Assembly (NCBI GenBank): GCA_963971285.1
Contig: OZ020254.1
Coordinates: 11,284,001 to 11,348,000, forward strand
Length of the DNA stretch: 64,000 nt
Source of the DNA: Astropecten irregularis
Taxonomy: Eukaryota; Echinodermata; Asteroidea; Paxillosida; Astropectinidae
Reading direction: 5' to 3'
Shown here piece by piece: positions 12,386-23,600 of this stretch; the stretch's first letter is position 1, and each line of letters begins with the position of its first letter. The translations under genes were made by a program, and so were the position numbers. A model generated the notes under the pieces. It saw only the letters and a program-made list of their open reading frames with translations, was not told the origin of the DNA and searched no databases.

Positions 12386-12954
12386 GTCACGCGGCTCTCT
12401 CAGTTCTGACATAACTTAATCATCGAATCAATTTTTTTTTTTACCAAATCGTTGTCGTCAATGATGAGTACATTAAGATATACGACGTACATGGCGCTCT
12501 GAGTTAAAGAAGGAAATTCAAATTATAAGTTCCCTTTCGTAGCATGTCATTAATTTGCATTGTGTATAACTCTCCCTTGCACAATACAAGAGCAGGCATG
12601 TACGTAGTATTTACGTAAGCAATCATCATAAGGATTTTAGGCCTTAAAGTGGTGTTCTCGGTAAGATGTCATTGCTGTAAGCTGTAGGTAGGGTGGTTTC
12701 AAGGGTTGAAGGGCCGGCAAGCCTCCCCTGCCGCTATTTCGTCACACCTGTCCGTTAGCCTGTCAGCTGGCCCAGGGTGACATGTTCAAGTCACGCATAC
12801 GTTAATAGTCTGCATTATCGTCATCACTCATAGTGTGTTTTACACTGAGCTTGTACAGCCTCGCTATGTAGCTTTATGTATTCTTGTGGCCGGGTGACCG
12901 TAAGGGTGAGATGGTTCAAGAGCATAATAGTGTAAATGTGAAGCAGCTGCCGGC
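12386..12954. other. Intergenic, no feature recognised
   Basis: Plain sequence without recognised repeats or exons. Confidence 0.4.
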
Positions 12955-13022
12955 CTGGAGGTGTGTGTGGGTGTGGTTGTGGGGGTGTGATTGGGTGGTG
13001 CTGGGGTGGGGCTGGGGTGTAT
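12955..13022 (+). repeat. G/T-rich low-complexity tract
   Basis: Runs of GTGTG, GGGGGTG and GGGGTGGGGCTGGGGTG on the + strand. The several G-runs could allow a G-quadruplex. The proline-rich minus-strand frame here is an artefact. Confidence 0.7.
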
Positions 13023-13135
13023 GGGCATGACGTATCATGAAGTCGCTGAGAAATACGCATGCCATTCACGTAGCAATTGCATGACCTTGCTTAATAACCT
13101 GCCCATGCATATTAATACAAAGCATGACCTACAGT

Positions 13136-13418
13136 CCTTTAAGGGCATGATACAACATTGGTAACAAACAAACAAAGAAATCGTCAGAGATTTACTTACA
13201 GGGTATAAAGACAATAATGGTAGAAGCATAATGTACAAATGTTTCTCACTGAAATGCTGTACTTATCCAGAAAAGAGTAAAATTAAACACTAAAACATTT
13301 TCATCTTGGAAAGATCGAAAATGAGACAGCAGTTTGCACACAATTTCTCGTAGCAATTGCAACGTTTCTTTTTCGTTGTTTCCTATTGTTTTCAATGATC
13401 AATTAAGCTACAAATGTC
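13136..13418 (+). mobile_element. A/B-related MITE, divergent subfamily, copy 1
   Basis: Left TTTAAGGGCATGATACAACATTGG, then TTACAGGGTATAAAGAC and ATCCAGAAAAGAGTAAAA as in family A. The right half (CTCGTAGCAATTGCAACG, TTTCGTTGTTTCC) differs from both A and B. Confidence 0.6.
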
Positions 13419-13419
13419 A

Positions 13420-13795
13420 GTACTATCATACTTTGGTAAGGAAACGAAAACATGAATGTTTACACATTTACCTAACATAACCTATAAGGTATTAAGATGG
13501 ACCTGGTTCAAACATACCGTTACGTTATTGTTTCGCCTGAAATGATGTAGGCCTATTTATCCAGAAATTAGTCAGATGAAAGGCAAAACAGTATTTTGTT
13601 CTCCGAGATCAAAACCTCACAAGTACAATTACCTTATGATTTCGAGGAACAATTGCAATGGTTTCATCGCTGTTTTCCTACGATATTCGATGATGATATG
13701 AGCTGACAATTTCACGTGTTTGTTTTATTTCATGACAAACTATGGACAGACCGCAGCTGTTCGATCAACTTGACCAATGTATGATGCCACCTTTA
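13420..13795 (+). mobile_element. A/B-related MITE, divergent subfamily, copy 2
   Basis: Left AGTACTATCATACTTTGGTA and right ACCAATGTATGATGCCACCTTTAA. The interior GAGGAACAATTGCAATGGTTTC resembles the copy just upstream (GTAGCAATTGCAACGTTTC), so the two neighbours belong to the same subfamily. Confidence 0.68.
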
Positions 13796-14147
13796 ATTGC
13801 GTAACTGGTCGTTCATTACCGAATGCCCTACAGACACTAACCACCAGCCTGGTATATAGGCTACCTTTAAACAAAAACAAGCGGAGAGAAATTGACAGAT
13901 ATATTCGATGTTGTTGGTGTATCTTTTTCGCTTGAAATCAACATAATTCTACCCTTGACACACAACAAGCGCCGTATATTATCTGCAGTGTGTTCAAGCC
14001 CGATGTAATCGCTTGATGTTCCAAGGCAGTTTGAAAGCCCAATCTTATTCTTGACGAGCTAACCATGAAGAAAGCAAAAGGTCAAAATGATACATATCTC
14101 ATGCTTAAAAACAACAACGAATTTAGAGTCCGTTGTTGGGTGTGCTG

Positions 14148-14474
14148 TTAAAGGTAGAATCATGCTTTGGTAAAAGACCAAAACAAAAATTTTCACAGAT
14201 TTACGTATAACTTACAGGGTATTAAGATGATGCTAGTAGAAACCTACCGTTACATTTTTTTCAGCCTGAAATGGTGTATTTATCCAGAAATTAGTAAAAA
14301 AACGACCGAAAATACTTAAGAAATACAATGGCTGTTTTTCACTGTTTTCTCAAAAAGTGGGCACCGTATGGGACTGAAATTTTCACAGATGACCGTTACC
14401 GTATCTTCCTTGATATTTTTGCTCATGAATCTGTATTTCTTTGATAAAAACTAAAGTATGATATTACCTTTAAA
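14148..14474 (+). mobile_element. MITE family A, missing the internal palindrome
   Basis: TTAAAGGTAGAATCATGCTT to GTATGATATTACCTTTAA. The GATCTTTTAAAAGATC palindrome and neighbouring bases found in most copies are absent, so it is about 40 bp shorter. Confidence 0.82.
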
Positions 14475-15547
14475 GTACCAACCACAATTGTCTGTAAAAC
14501 AATCTAAACTTGATTGAAACACAAGATGGCTGGTGTAATCGTGCCGATCCTACACCGACGAAAACAGCACATAATAGTCATAAATTCGCATTATGAGAAT
14601 AATTTGAATCAATCATGCTTGCCTACCGCTAATCATGAGCTGTTCTATTCACGGCGATCTAACCTTCCTCTTTTTTTGGCGGTTGTTCCTGCGACCAGGT
14701 TGACGAACTTAAAACAAGTTCCACCCAGGGGCTATTTATACAACAAGATGCTTCTCTTACAATAATTGCTTCGGGGATAGAATCTTTTAAATATTCACCC
14801 CGAGAGTACAGTGGCTGCCGCTTCGAGAGCTTGGCAGTTAGGTTTTTTCGCTTTAGGTGTCCGAGGATAATTACTATTAAAAGGCGCCAGTACTCCAAAA
14901 AAAGTACTTCAATGCAAAATTGATGATAATAATAATATCAACAATTCAAATATGAATTCAAAAAATAGTTGCTGTATAAGACATAAACTTGTAAGTCCCT
15001 TTTTTTTCCTTTTTTTTTGGGGGGGGGGTCTTCTTTTTTATTTTGTTCTTTAGAAATCTGAAATAATTTGCCAAAGTTCAGAACCGAACTTGGAAACCTG
15101 TTCATTTTGTTCAGTTTAATCTAGCTTTAAAATACGTGTCTTCTTCTTATTCTCCGCCGTTGCCTAACCTGAGGCACTTCTCACGCAAAGACAGCCGTGC
15201 ATTTCAATAAAAGTCCTCCTTCAACCGGAGTACCATTTTCCTCGTCACCTCAAAAACAAAGTCCACGGACTGTCACCAACAATAGTCGAGTTTAAACGGA
15301 GGTCCTGCCACTCTTGTTGTTTTATTCAGGCCTATATCTCGTGAAATGTTCAATAAAAGGAGAACGGATGAGTGTGAAATTTAAATTTCGAGGTGCAACA
15401 CTCGACGTAACGAGAATGTGGGACTTGCTTCTGACATTTCTGTAGGGTGTAAATTGTGACGCGTGTCTCCGTGGTTAAGTCTTTGGCTGCACTATAGGCA
15501 GGTGTCACAAGCCACCTGACGAGTATTATGGCGTTACGTTATTGTTA
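14475..15547. other. Intergenic; one T/G homopolymer tract
   Basis: A run of T followed by ten G lies at about 15001-15030. No exon was recognised. Confidence 0.45.
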
Positions 15548-15919
15548 TTAAAGGTTGTATCATACTTTGGTTAGAGACCAAAACTGAAAATTTCACAGAT
15601 TTACATATAACTTACAGGGTATGAAGATGGTGCTGGTAGAAACATGCTGTTAGAATGTTTCCGGCTGAAATTATGTATTTATCCAGAAATTAGTAAAACA
15701 ACGACCGGAAATCTTTTTGATCTTTTAAAAACTCAAAAATAAAAGAGAAAACGCTTAAGAAATACTGTGGCCGTTTTCCGCTGTTTTCTAAAAAAAATGG
15801 GCAATGTATTGGACTGAAATTTTCAAAGATTACTTTTACTGTATCTTCCTTGATATTTCTGCCCACGAATCTGTATTTCTTTGACAAAAACCAAAGTACT
15901 GTATGATACTACCTTTAAA
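15548..15919 (+). mobile_element. MITE family A
   Basis: TTAAAGGTTGTATCATACTT to GTATGATACTACCTTTAA, including the TCCAGAAATTAGTAAAACAA block. Near full length, with a four-base CTGT insertion near the right end. Confidence 0.85.
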
Positions 15920-17096
15920 GTGAGGTGAAAATCTACAAACCGGCCGTTGGCAGAGCTGAACTGCAACTGAACTTTAACAGTAGAAATCATTCGTGTTGTT
16001 ATAGTATTGGTATAGTTTGTGTTTTATTCTTGACTGTTATTTCTCGTTAGGGAAATGTTTTTTTTTTCTGTGTTTTTGATGTGTAAGCCTGAGGAAAGAA
16101 AACTTCTATTAGTATTCTGTGTATACCCGCGAGCAAAAAAAAAAAACCTTCGCTGGAAATGACTGATCACTGACTCGGCGATGGGCTGTTGCCTAAAGGT
16201 TACAGCCCTGGAACGGCTCTGTTTAAGTCGTTTATTCCCTGGACAAGATTCTGGGTGGGAATTAGCAGGTCGCGTGTACCGAATAGTCCCGTGGGGTGCG
16301 AACTGCCTGATCTGACAACCGGTTACCATGGTAATACAACGGGGGTTAAATATTTAAGAGCGCAAACAGAATATATAATATGCGAACGTGTCTGAGCGTA
16401 TTTTTGCAGATGCCTTTATGCGATATGTCGGGTCAGGTCGGGCTTTGCATTACAGTACTCAGAATTTCCACTGATTGATTTGATGGCTCTTTCCTATAAT
16501 ATCAGCTCCCCTCGTCCTTCGAGCCTTTATCAAGCCTCTTAATCATGCATAGACAGCATACCGCACGTAAAGTTCTGCATTAGATCCAATTTACAACTGA
16601 GTGTATTTGTCCATGTGAAGACATGTTCCCCATCCTGTCATAGTATATCAACACCATTAATCGTTTCCCTAACGAGTTAATACGATCTAGCTATATAGGT
16701 GTAGCGGACACGAACTTTGAAAACGTGTACATTAGTGAGAATAACGTCTAGCTTTATTTAATTACAGGGCGACCTTACTGACAGATCAGCGTAAAATCAT
16801 TGCAGCAGTTATCGTACTTTGAACAAAAACAAAATTAGTTATAGGCTTCGCACAGCTAAGCTTAATTTTGATTGTAGATCGGAGCAGATCGTTCATTAAC
16901 TACAAGTGATTTGTTGTGAAAAGTCACGACATTTCTGTGGAACAGTTTTTTAATTTGGTATCTCGCGCGGTGAGCGTTCGGCATCAGTCGTGCAGGGAGT
17001 TAGAAGACCTTACTTTTTTTGGTTAACTGAGGGCGCTATGTAAGACACCGTGGCACAGGTGGAAAGAACACAAAATCACATTTTCATGTGTAGTTA
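15920..17096. other. Intergenic, no feature recognised
   Basis: No repeat family or exon was recognised. A 101-codon minus-strand frame at 16024-16329 has no support. Confidence 0.4.
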
Positions 17097-17135
17097 GGGC
17101 GTTTACGAAACGGAGGCTCAGGCTCAGGCTCAGGA

Positions 17136-17200
<65 letters not shown>

Positions 17201-17394
17201 ATCAGGCTACAGCTCTGACATCCATACAAATATGCTGAAAATAGTAGGTAGCGGTTTTTCATTGTTAAAGCTGAAACTTTGTTTTCTTTTTCAAACCAGA
17301 GAATCTACCTCAGAACTACAGCCAAAAGGCTGACACCCGTTATTTCAGAATGGCTTCACAAAATCGGAGCCTGAGCTTCCGTTTCGTGAACATC
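17097..17394 (+). mobile_element. Family C MITE with long GGCTCA array in left TIR
   Basis: GGGCGTTTACGAAACGGAGG begins the left TIR, which contains about 17 GGCTCA units (17113-17207, two changed to GGATCA). The body (GACATCC..., TGCTGAAAATA, AACCAGAGAATCTACCTCAG) leads to the right TIR GGAGCCTGAGCTTCCGTTTCGTGAAC, which has no array. The SLSLSL frame on the minus strand is this array, not a gene. Confidence 0.85.
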
Positions 17395-18176
17395 TTAAGT
17401 ATCATGGGAAAATCTCCATACAAAAATGAGTCGACGGTGTGTACACGACCGTCTGCGTATTTCAAAACGAAAGATGGCGCACTTGATCTGACTCAGCCGC
17501 ATCATCACTCTCTGTAAACAGCACTAGAGGGCGCCAGCGCAAAAACCTCAGGAGCCGTTCACAGAATCATGGCCTGTTTTGTTTACAGCACAATCCATGA
17601 GAAACCGGATACAATGAAAACATGCAACAGTCTGATATTTTATCTTTGTATTGTTTCTCCTTTCGAATACACTAAAATGTTAGTATACACAAACTTGCCC
17701 TTCTCAGCTGACCCGATTATACAATGTTGTAGGCAGGCCTATACTGTTTACAAAAACAATGAAATCAGAACATTACCAGGATCAAGCGAGAACTTATCAG
17801 AAGATATCTTAATCTGTTTTTCTCGTGACTTATGACCGATAAAGGCACGAATTACTGTACTGTTGCCGACGTAGGAGTTTCCTGCAAAATAAGCTGCAAA
17901 GGTTGTTTGTGACACCCCCAGACCAAAGTTTTTCCTGTAATTAACATTGACAATATTTCATGCAGGTTTTGAGAACTCTAACTTTTCTAGGCGCCAAAAG
18001 AAGTACTTAAATGTGTTAAATGTCGATCACATCGGTATACAGCTATATACCACCGTGAGTATTCGTGTAAGATTCCCTAAGATCGATGATAGGTTAGCCT
18101 TATTCGGTGCATATTATTGCTTGCTCCCTAGCTTGACTTATATTCATTTAATATGTTGTCCTTGGATGATGCCTCT
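17395..18176. other. Intergenic, no feature recognised
   Basis: Open frames at 17569-17835 and 17947-18222 have no domain or splice evidence. Confidence 0.4.
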
Positions 18177-18560
18177 GTTAAAGGGAGCATATAGGATTTG
18201 CAAAGATGTGCGTTTTGGCTGAATTTGGTACGTAAACAGAAGTGAAGGTCTTTAACTTCCTTACAGACGTTGTGTCATGCACCTTTTTACGCTTTGTTCA
18301 TCTGGATAGCCGAAAAACTGCCGAAATAATCTTGCCCCCTTCGAATCCTTCACGGTTACACCACGCTTTCGGAATGCTACTAAATCGTTCAGATGAACGG
18401 GTTTTTTTAAAGACACTAAATCTTGATTTCCTTGAAAAACCCAGCATCTGATGAACCAAGATTTCCCATGGTGACTGTTTGCACTGTTTACAAACTGTTG
18501 AGTCCATTTTCTGTCTCAAAACTCATTAATATTTGTTTGGAGGCCATGCCGAATCCAGTA
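18177..18560 (-). mobile_element. Family H repeat, inverted, near full length
   Basis: TTAAAGGGAGCATATAGGAT at the left and TTTGGAGGCCATGCCGAATCC at the right. The interior AGATTTCCCATGGTGACTG is the reverse of the 11845 copy. Frames on both strands over 18242-18519 are shadows of the repeat. Confidence 0.65.
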
Positions 18561-18653
18561 CGCTGCCTTTATAACACTGAACCGCAATAATTATTCCCGT
18601 TTGTTGAGTATCTTCTGTTTTCCTGATCATTACTGAAACTGATAAATTAATGA

Positions 18654-18797
18654 CCTAATTAATAATATCTAACTGAAATTGTCAGTACGCAATCACGGTA
18701 GTATTAGTAGACTCGTGGTAGCATGCCTAATTAATAATATCTAACTGAAATTGTCAGTACGCAATCACGGTAGTATTAGTAGACTCGTGGTAGCATG
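18654..18797 (+). repeat. Exact tandem duplication of a 72-bp unit
   Basis: 18654-18725 and 18726-18797 are identical base for base, beginning CCTAATTAATAATATCTAAC and ending CTCGTGGTAGCATG. Identity implies a recent duplication or an assembly artefact. Confidence 0.95.
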
Positions 18798-19359
18798 TCA
18801 AAACAAGTAACGGTGAACGAGTACAATCTAGTTTTGCCTGTACATAATCGGATCAAAGTTAAAAACATATTCACAGATTGTTAACGAAAAGATTGCAGTT
18901 ACATAACTAATTTTATCTATAAGTGGGTTAGATTTGTGTTGATTAAGGCGTAATCACTAATGCAGTAGCCCAATAAATGTCGAACAACATTATTAAATCA
19001 CGGCTGAAAAGCGCATGTTGTAGTCGCGAGCCTGCAGTTCACATTACGTATCAGCACCAGTAGCACAACATCACGCGCAAAGATTTCTATACGAGGAACA
19101 CATCAATGTAAGTACAGTAGTGGACTTGTATTCCCAGCTGTATAACTGTATTGTAGGCCTATTCAAACATTCTTATTTACCCCATGTCCATTTTATAGGC
19201 TTATATGGTTATGGTGTACAATTTTATTATTTTTTTTTTTTTTAGATACGTGTTTATAAGCGCCTTGAGGTGAATTCTTTTCGCGATTATCTGCTCTTTA
19301 TAAATTCCTTTTATAATCATTTATTATTATTATTTTGGAACATCAAATGCTAATATGTC
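18798..19359. other. Intergenic with a SINE-tail-like segment
   Basis: About 19255-19335 (TAAGCGCCTTGAGGTGAATT, CTCTTTATAAATTCC, then ATT repeats) resembles the 3' tail of tRNA-derived SINEs. No promoter boxes are visible. Confidence 0.4.
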
Positions 19360-19607
19360 ACGTTTACTAAACGGAGGCTCAGGCTCAGGCTCCAACTCTG
19401 TCATCCATATGCTGAAAATATAGGTTGTGTGTTTTTTCACAGAAAGCTGAAGCTCTGTTTTCCTTTTCCAACCAGAGTTATTTACCTCCAAACCACTGCT
19501 AAAATCCTATACTTTGATATACATTATTAATTTTTAGAATGGATTCACAAAATTGAACCGGTGCCTGAGCCTGAGCCTGAGCCTGAGACTCCGTTTTGAA
19601 AACCCCC
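19360..19607 (+). mobile_element. Family C MITE
   Basis: ACGTTTACTAAACGGAGGCTC with two to three GGCTCA units at the left. At the right, GAGCCTGAGCCTGAGACTCC then GTTTTGAAAACCCC, with four GCCTGA units. The body matches the 17097 copy. Confidence 0.82.
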
Positions 19608-20144
19608 ACGGTGTAAAATAATGTTTTCATCTTTGATTATCCTGAATAGCTTAGCGAGGGAGGGAAGATTTCCAGGTACCTTTGGATAGCAAAAGGGCGG
19701 GGTTCTTTTTTTTTACTATTTCTTATAAAACGTTGTGAACATTGAAATGTGTATGTTGCTAGCTCTTGAAGATTCAACCCTGATCCGGTTGCCTGTAAAT
19801 TGCCTGGTGTAAAATGTACTCAAAGGCATGATTGCAAAAACCTCTTTCTTTTTGTATGAAATCTCGCTTGATCTTTACGCTTTCTCAGTTAAACTATTGC
19901 AATAGGTACAAATCATCCTTTAGAACAGTTTTGCGCCCTGAAATGGGAAAGAATTTGAAAGCAATCCAAACTTAAACTGGAAATTCTAAAAAAAAAAAAA
20001 AAAAATGCCCTTTTTTCAAACTAGCTGGATCCGATCTGTTTGAATACCGCCCTCAGTTGAGCGAATTAGGACAGGTTTGTATGAAGTACAAAATAATGCA
20101 CATACTAGGCATAATCATGCACATAATAATAGGCCTATAGAGTC
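19608..20144. other. Intergenic, no feature recognised
   Basis: AT-rich with poly-A near 19990. No promoter of the EGF gene could be recognised. Confidence 0.4.
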
Positions 20145-20283
20145 TGGAATCGTTTTCGCAAAGCCTTACGATCGATCGTAACTCCAGTTTAATACTCGAG
20201 TTAGGAGGGATAACTAGATTACGAAGGCTGCTATAAGTTCTACGATTGATAGCAAGTTACAATGACTTTGGTGAAATCCTCCC
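20145..20283 (-). mobile_element. Family D TIR element
   Basis: GGAATCGTTTTCGCAAAGCC, then TTACGATCGATCGTAACTCC, and on the right TACGATTGATAGCAAGTTAC and CTTTGGTGAAATCCTCCCC. It is the reverse of the 35421 copy, about 310 bp upstream of the gene's first possible exon. Confidence 0.7.
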
Positions 20284-20602
20284 CTGGTAACATTCGGCAA
20301 CATTTCGTCATATTAACTCTACGTATCCTTCACTAACTACAATCTAACCTTAAAATACAACTAAATATTTCGTTATGTAAATAATTTGTAATACTACACC
20401 AACGTAGATAGGCATTCCACTAAATGCTCAAATGCCTAAACATTTGCTTTGATCAACTCGATCCAATAAAAACACTAAGTTAGTCATTAAGTATCAACAT
20501 CTGTGATAAAGAATTTGACTTTATTTTTGTGCTGGACGGTGACTGAAAGAAAATATCGATTGCATACTTAATTTGATTTTAATTTTAAACACAGATACTA
20601 AA

Positions 20603-20672
20603 ATGAAGTCCGTTTCAGTCCTACTACTTGTGGCTACAGCCATTCTTGCTTATCTGGGAACCGCTGATGCTG
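20603..20672 (+). CDS. Exon 1 (coding part): signal peptide of the EGF gene
   Basis: The ATG at 20603 has A at -3 (CTAAAATGAAG), a good initiation context. It is followed by Lys-Ser and a hydrophobic run ending GTADA|G. The donor GTAAGT at 20673 is near consensus and splits a Gly codon after its first base (phase 1). TTAAACACAG just upstream (AG at 20593-20594) could be an acceptor, so a separate non-coding 5' exon is possible. No clear TATA box was seen. The whole exon carries little beyond the signal peptide, a common layout for secreted modular proteins. Confidence 0.85.
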
Positions 20673-23600
20673 GTAAGTAAAGAAATACTTCTTTATATTT
20701 TTATACAGGATTGTGAAATTATTTCAGAGAAATTAGTTCTCTACAGCAAAGGCCTGTCCAGAAGCATCCAGAGTTTGTCGGTTAGTGTTATAAAGTTTAA
20801 TTAAATTAGATTTAGGTAGTATCATACTTTGGTTTTTGTCAAAGAAGTACAGATTCATGGGCAAAAATATGAAGGAAGATACTGTCACAGTCATCTGTGA
20901 AAATTCCAGTCCCATACGATGCCCACTTTTTGAGACAATCGTGTAAAACGGCTACAGTATTTCTTAAGTCTTTTCTCTCTTTTTTTGGATCTTTTAAATG
21001 ATCAAAAAGATGTTCGGTCGTTGTTTTACTAATTTCTGGAAAAATACACTATTTCAGGCGGGAAAATGTTAATGGTATGTTTCTACCACCACCATCTTTA
21101 TACCATATAAGTTATACGTAAATCTGACTGGTGAACATTTCTATTTGGTTTCTTACCAAAGCATGATACTACCTTTAAAGCCAGTACAACACAGTTATTG
21201 TCAACTGCATAATACTTCAATTATGTCATCTAGGTGTGTCTGCATCCCACAGCCTACACACACATACATTGCTGAGTCAGAATTAGACATGTACAATGCT
21301 TCTATCGAATCAAGTCTTATTTCATTAAAGCTTACAATTTCTAAAAAGAAGTGTACTTTAGGAGACATTCCCATAGGTTCGTGCACAACCTTAACTTACC
21401 TATTTTCTAAACATTCTTCCCTTGACACAATTTATGTTCATATCGAGAACATTATCTGTTTTCTATTAATATGGACTTCAAAGTAATTATATCTTTAAAA
21501 GGTAGCTGGTACTTTAGGGAGAGTTTCCCATAGGTTCGTGCACAAACTTTACTTACCTATTTTCTAAACATCCTCCAAACCAATGAACTTGAAATTGACA
21601 TGATTTATGTTCATATTGAGAGCATTCCCTGTCTTCTGTTAAATATGGACTTCACAATATGTCTTTAAAATGTTGCTGATACTTAAGGAAGCCATGTCCC
21701 CTAATTCCCGATGTCTCCCAAATGTTCACTTATTGAATGTTCACTCTCAGACTTGTGTGTCTGATGATGCACATAAAGTATACTCAAATAAAGGCGCTTA
21801 CCCGATTTTTCTTAGGATACTGCAATAATATTTCAAGTTGCTAAAAAAAACATTCGCCAAATGTAAATGCAATGAGTTAAAAAATGCGGACAACTATTTG
21901 TGAATTTGATTTTACAAAATTGGACAAATTTTAAGAATTTTAATCGCTGATTAAAGGTTGTATCATACTTTGGTAAGAAACCAAAACAGAAATGTTCACA
22001 GATTAACGTATTTACTTTCAGGGTAGGAAGATGGTGCTGGTAGAAACATCCCGTTAAATTTTGCCCGCCTGAAATTGTGTATTTATCCAGAAATTAGTAA
22101 AACAACGACCGAAAATCTTTTTGATCTTTTAAAAGATCAAAAATAAAAGAGAAAAGACTTAAGAAATACTGTGGCTGTTTTTCACGATTTTCTCAAAAAG
22201 TGGGCACCGTATGGGACTGAAATTTTCACAAATGACTGTTACTGTATCTTCCTTGATTTTGTTGCCCATGAATCTGTACTTCTTTGACAAAAACCAAAGT
22301 ATGATACTACCTTTAAGAACGAATTGATACTACCTTTAAGAACGAATCGCCGTAAGTTAACCTTCACTCGATTTTTTAGTTTTGATCAATATGTTTGTGT
22401 GTGGCCGTGCAATCTCATATGAAATCCTATTACATCAACAAGGTCCAAATGACTACATGTTTTCCCCGTGAAATTTGCAAGGTTGTGTCTTCTGTTTCAG
22501 CTTATAATAAGAGTTTATGCAAACCGTATTCCTTGCTAATATCAATTCCTCAGATCTCTCTGTGTGTGCACAAAATGCAATGATAAGGATACCTGTTTAT
22601 TTTGTGCAGGGGCAGCTTACAGCCCGTTGGCTATACTTTTGGCATTGAGATGGAGATAATATCTTTCTCAAACTTAGCACTGGCCAAATTAATCCCATTG
22701 ATTATGAATACAATAATAAAGATGAACGTGCTGAAATCAAAGCCACAGACGTCATACAGTTAAGCAAATCTGGGGCCAATTTCTTAGAGCTGCTTAGCAC
22801 ACACAAAAATTGCTTAGCACAAAAATGGTTGTCCAATAAAACAAACCACCATTGAAAATTCGATTTGATATTCGTGGTCAGCGAACAACAGCCACAGAGC
22901 AATTGCAAGTGATACATATCACATGGACATTTGGTTGTTAATCCTGTTTTTTACTAGACAGAAATGTCATGCTTAGCGAATTTTTGTGCTAAGCAGCTCC
23001 ATGAAATTATTGGCATCTGGGCCCAATTTCATGGAATCTGTTACGGCCTATTTTTGTGCTTACATGTACTGCTACGCGTGAAATCTATTTCATAGATTCC
23101 GTAAGCAAGACTCTCGGTTAGCGAAGAATTTCTAGGGTAACCGTGATCATTTTCTGCTAACGCGCTGTCTTATGCATTCTGCACAAATTCCTTGCTTACC
23201 GTTACCAAAAAGGAAACTCTTCCGTGAAATACGCTAACCGTAACCAAACAAAATATGCTACCGTAAGCGAAAAACTTTTGCTGACAGTAACGGATTCCAT
23301 GACATTGGGCCCTGGACTTGCATGGCTTTTGTATCGACTGAAGCCACCAGCGGCCATCTTACCGTGCCATTTACAATGCGATAACTCTTGTTGCCAGACG
23401 AATTTAACTAAAAATGGTTAGGATTTGCAAGGCCTCCAAACACAAATGATTGAGTTTGAGACAGAAAATGGACTCAACAGATCGTAAACAGTGCAATCAG
23501 TCGCCATTGGAAATCTTGGTTCTTCGGATTCTGGGTTTTTCAAGATTTAGACGTGTCTTTTAAAAATATCGTTCATCTAAACGATTTGGTAGCATTTCGA

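Noticed and set aside
17023-17262. SLSLSL frame (minus strand), and PEPEPE frames at 50678-50887 and 63591-63797
   Set aside because: All lie on the GGCTCA hexamers of family C TIRs.
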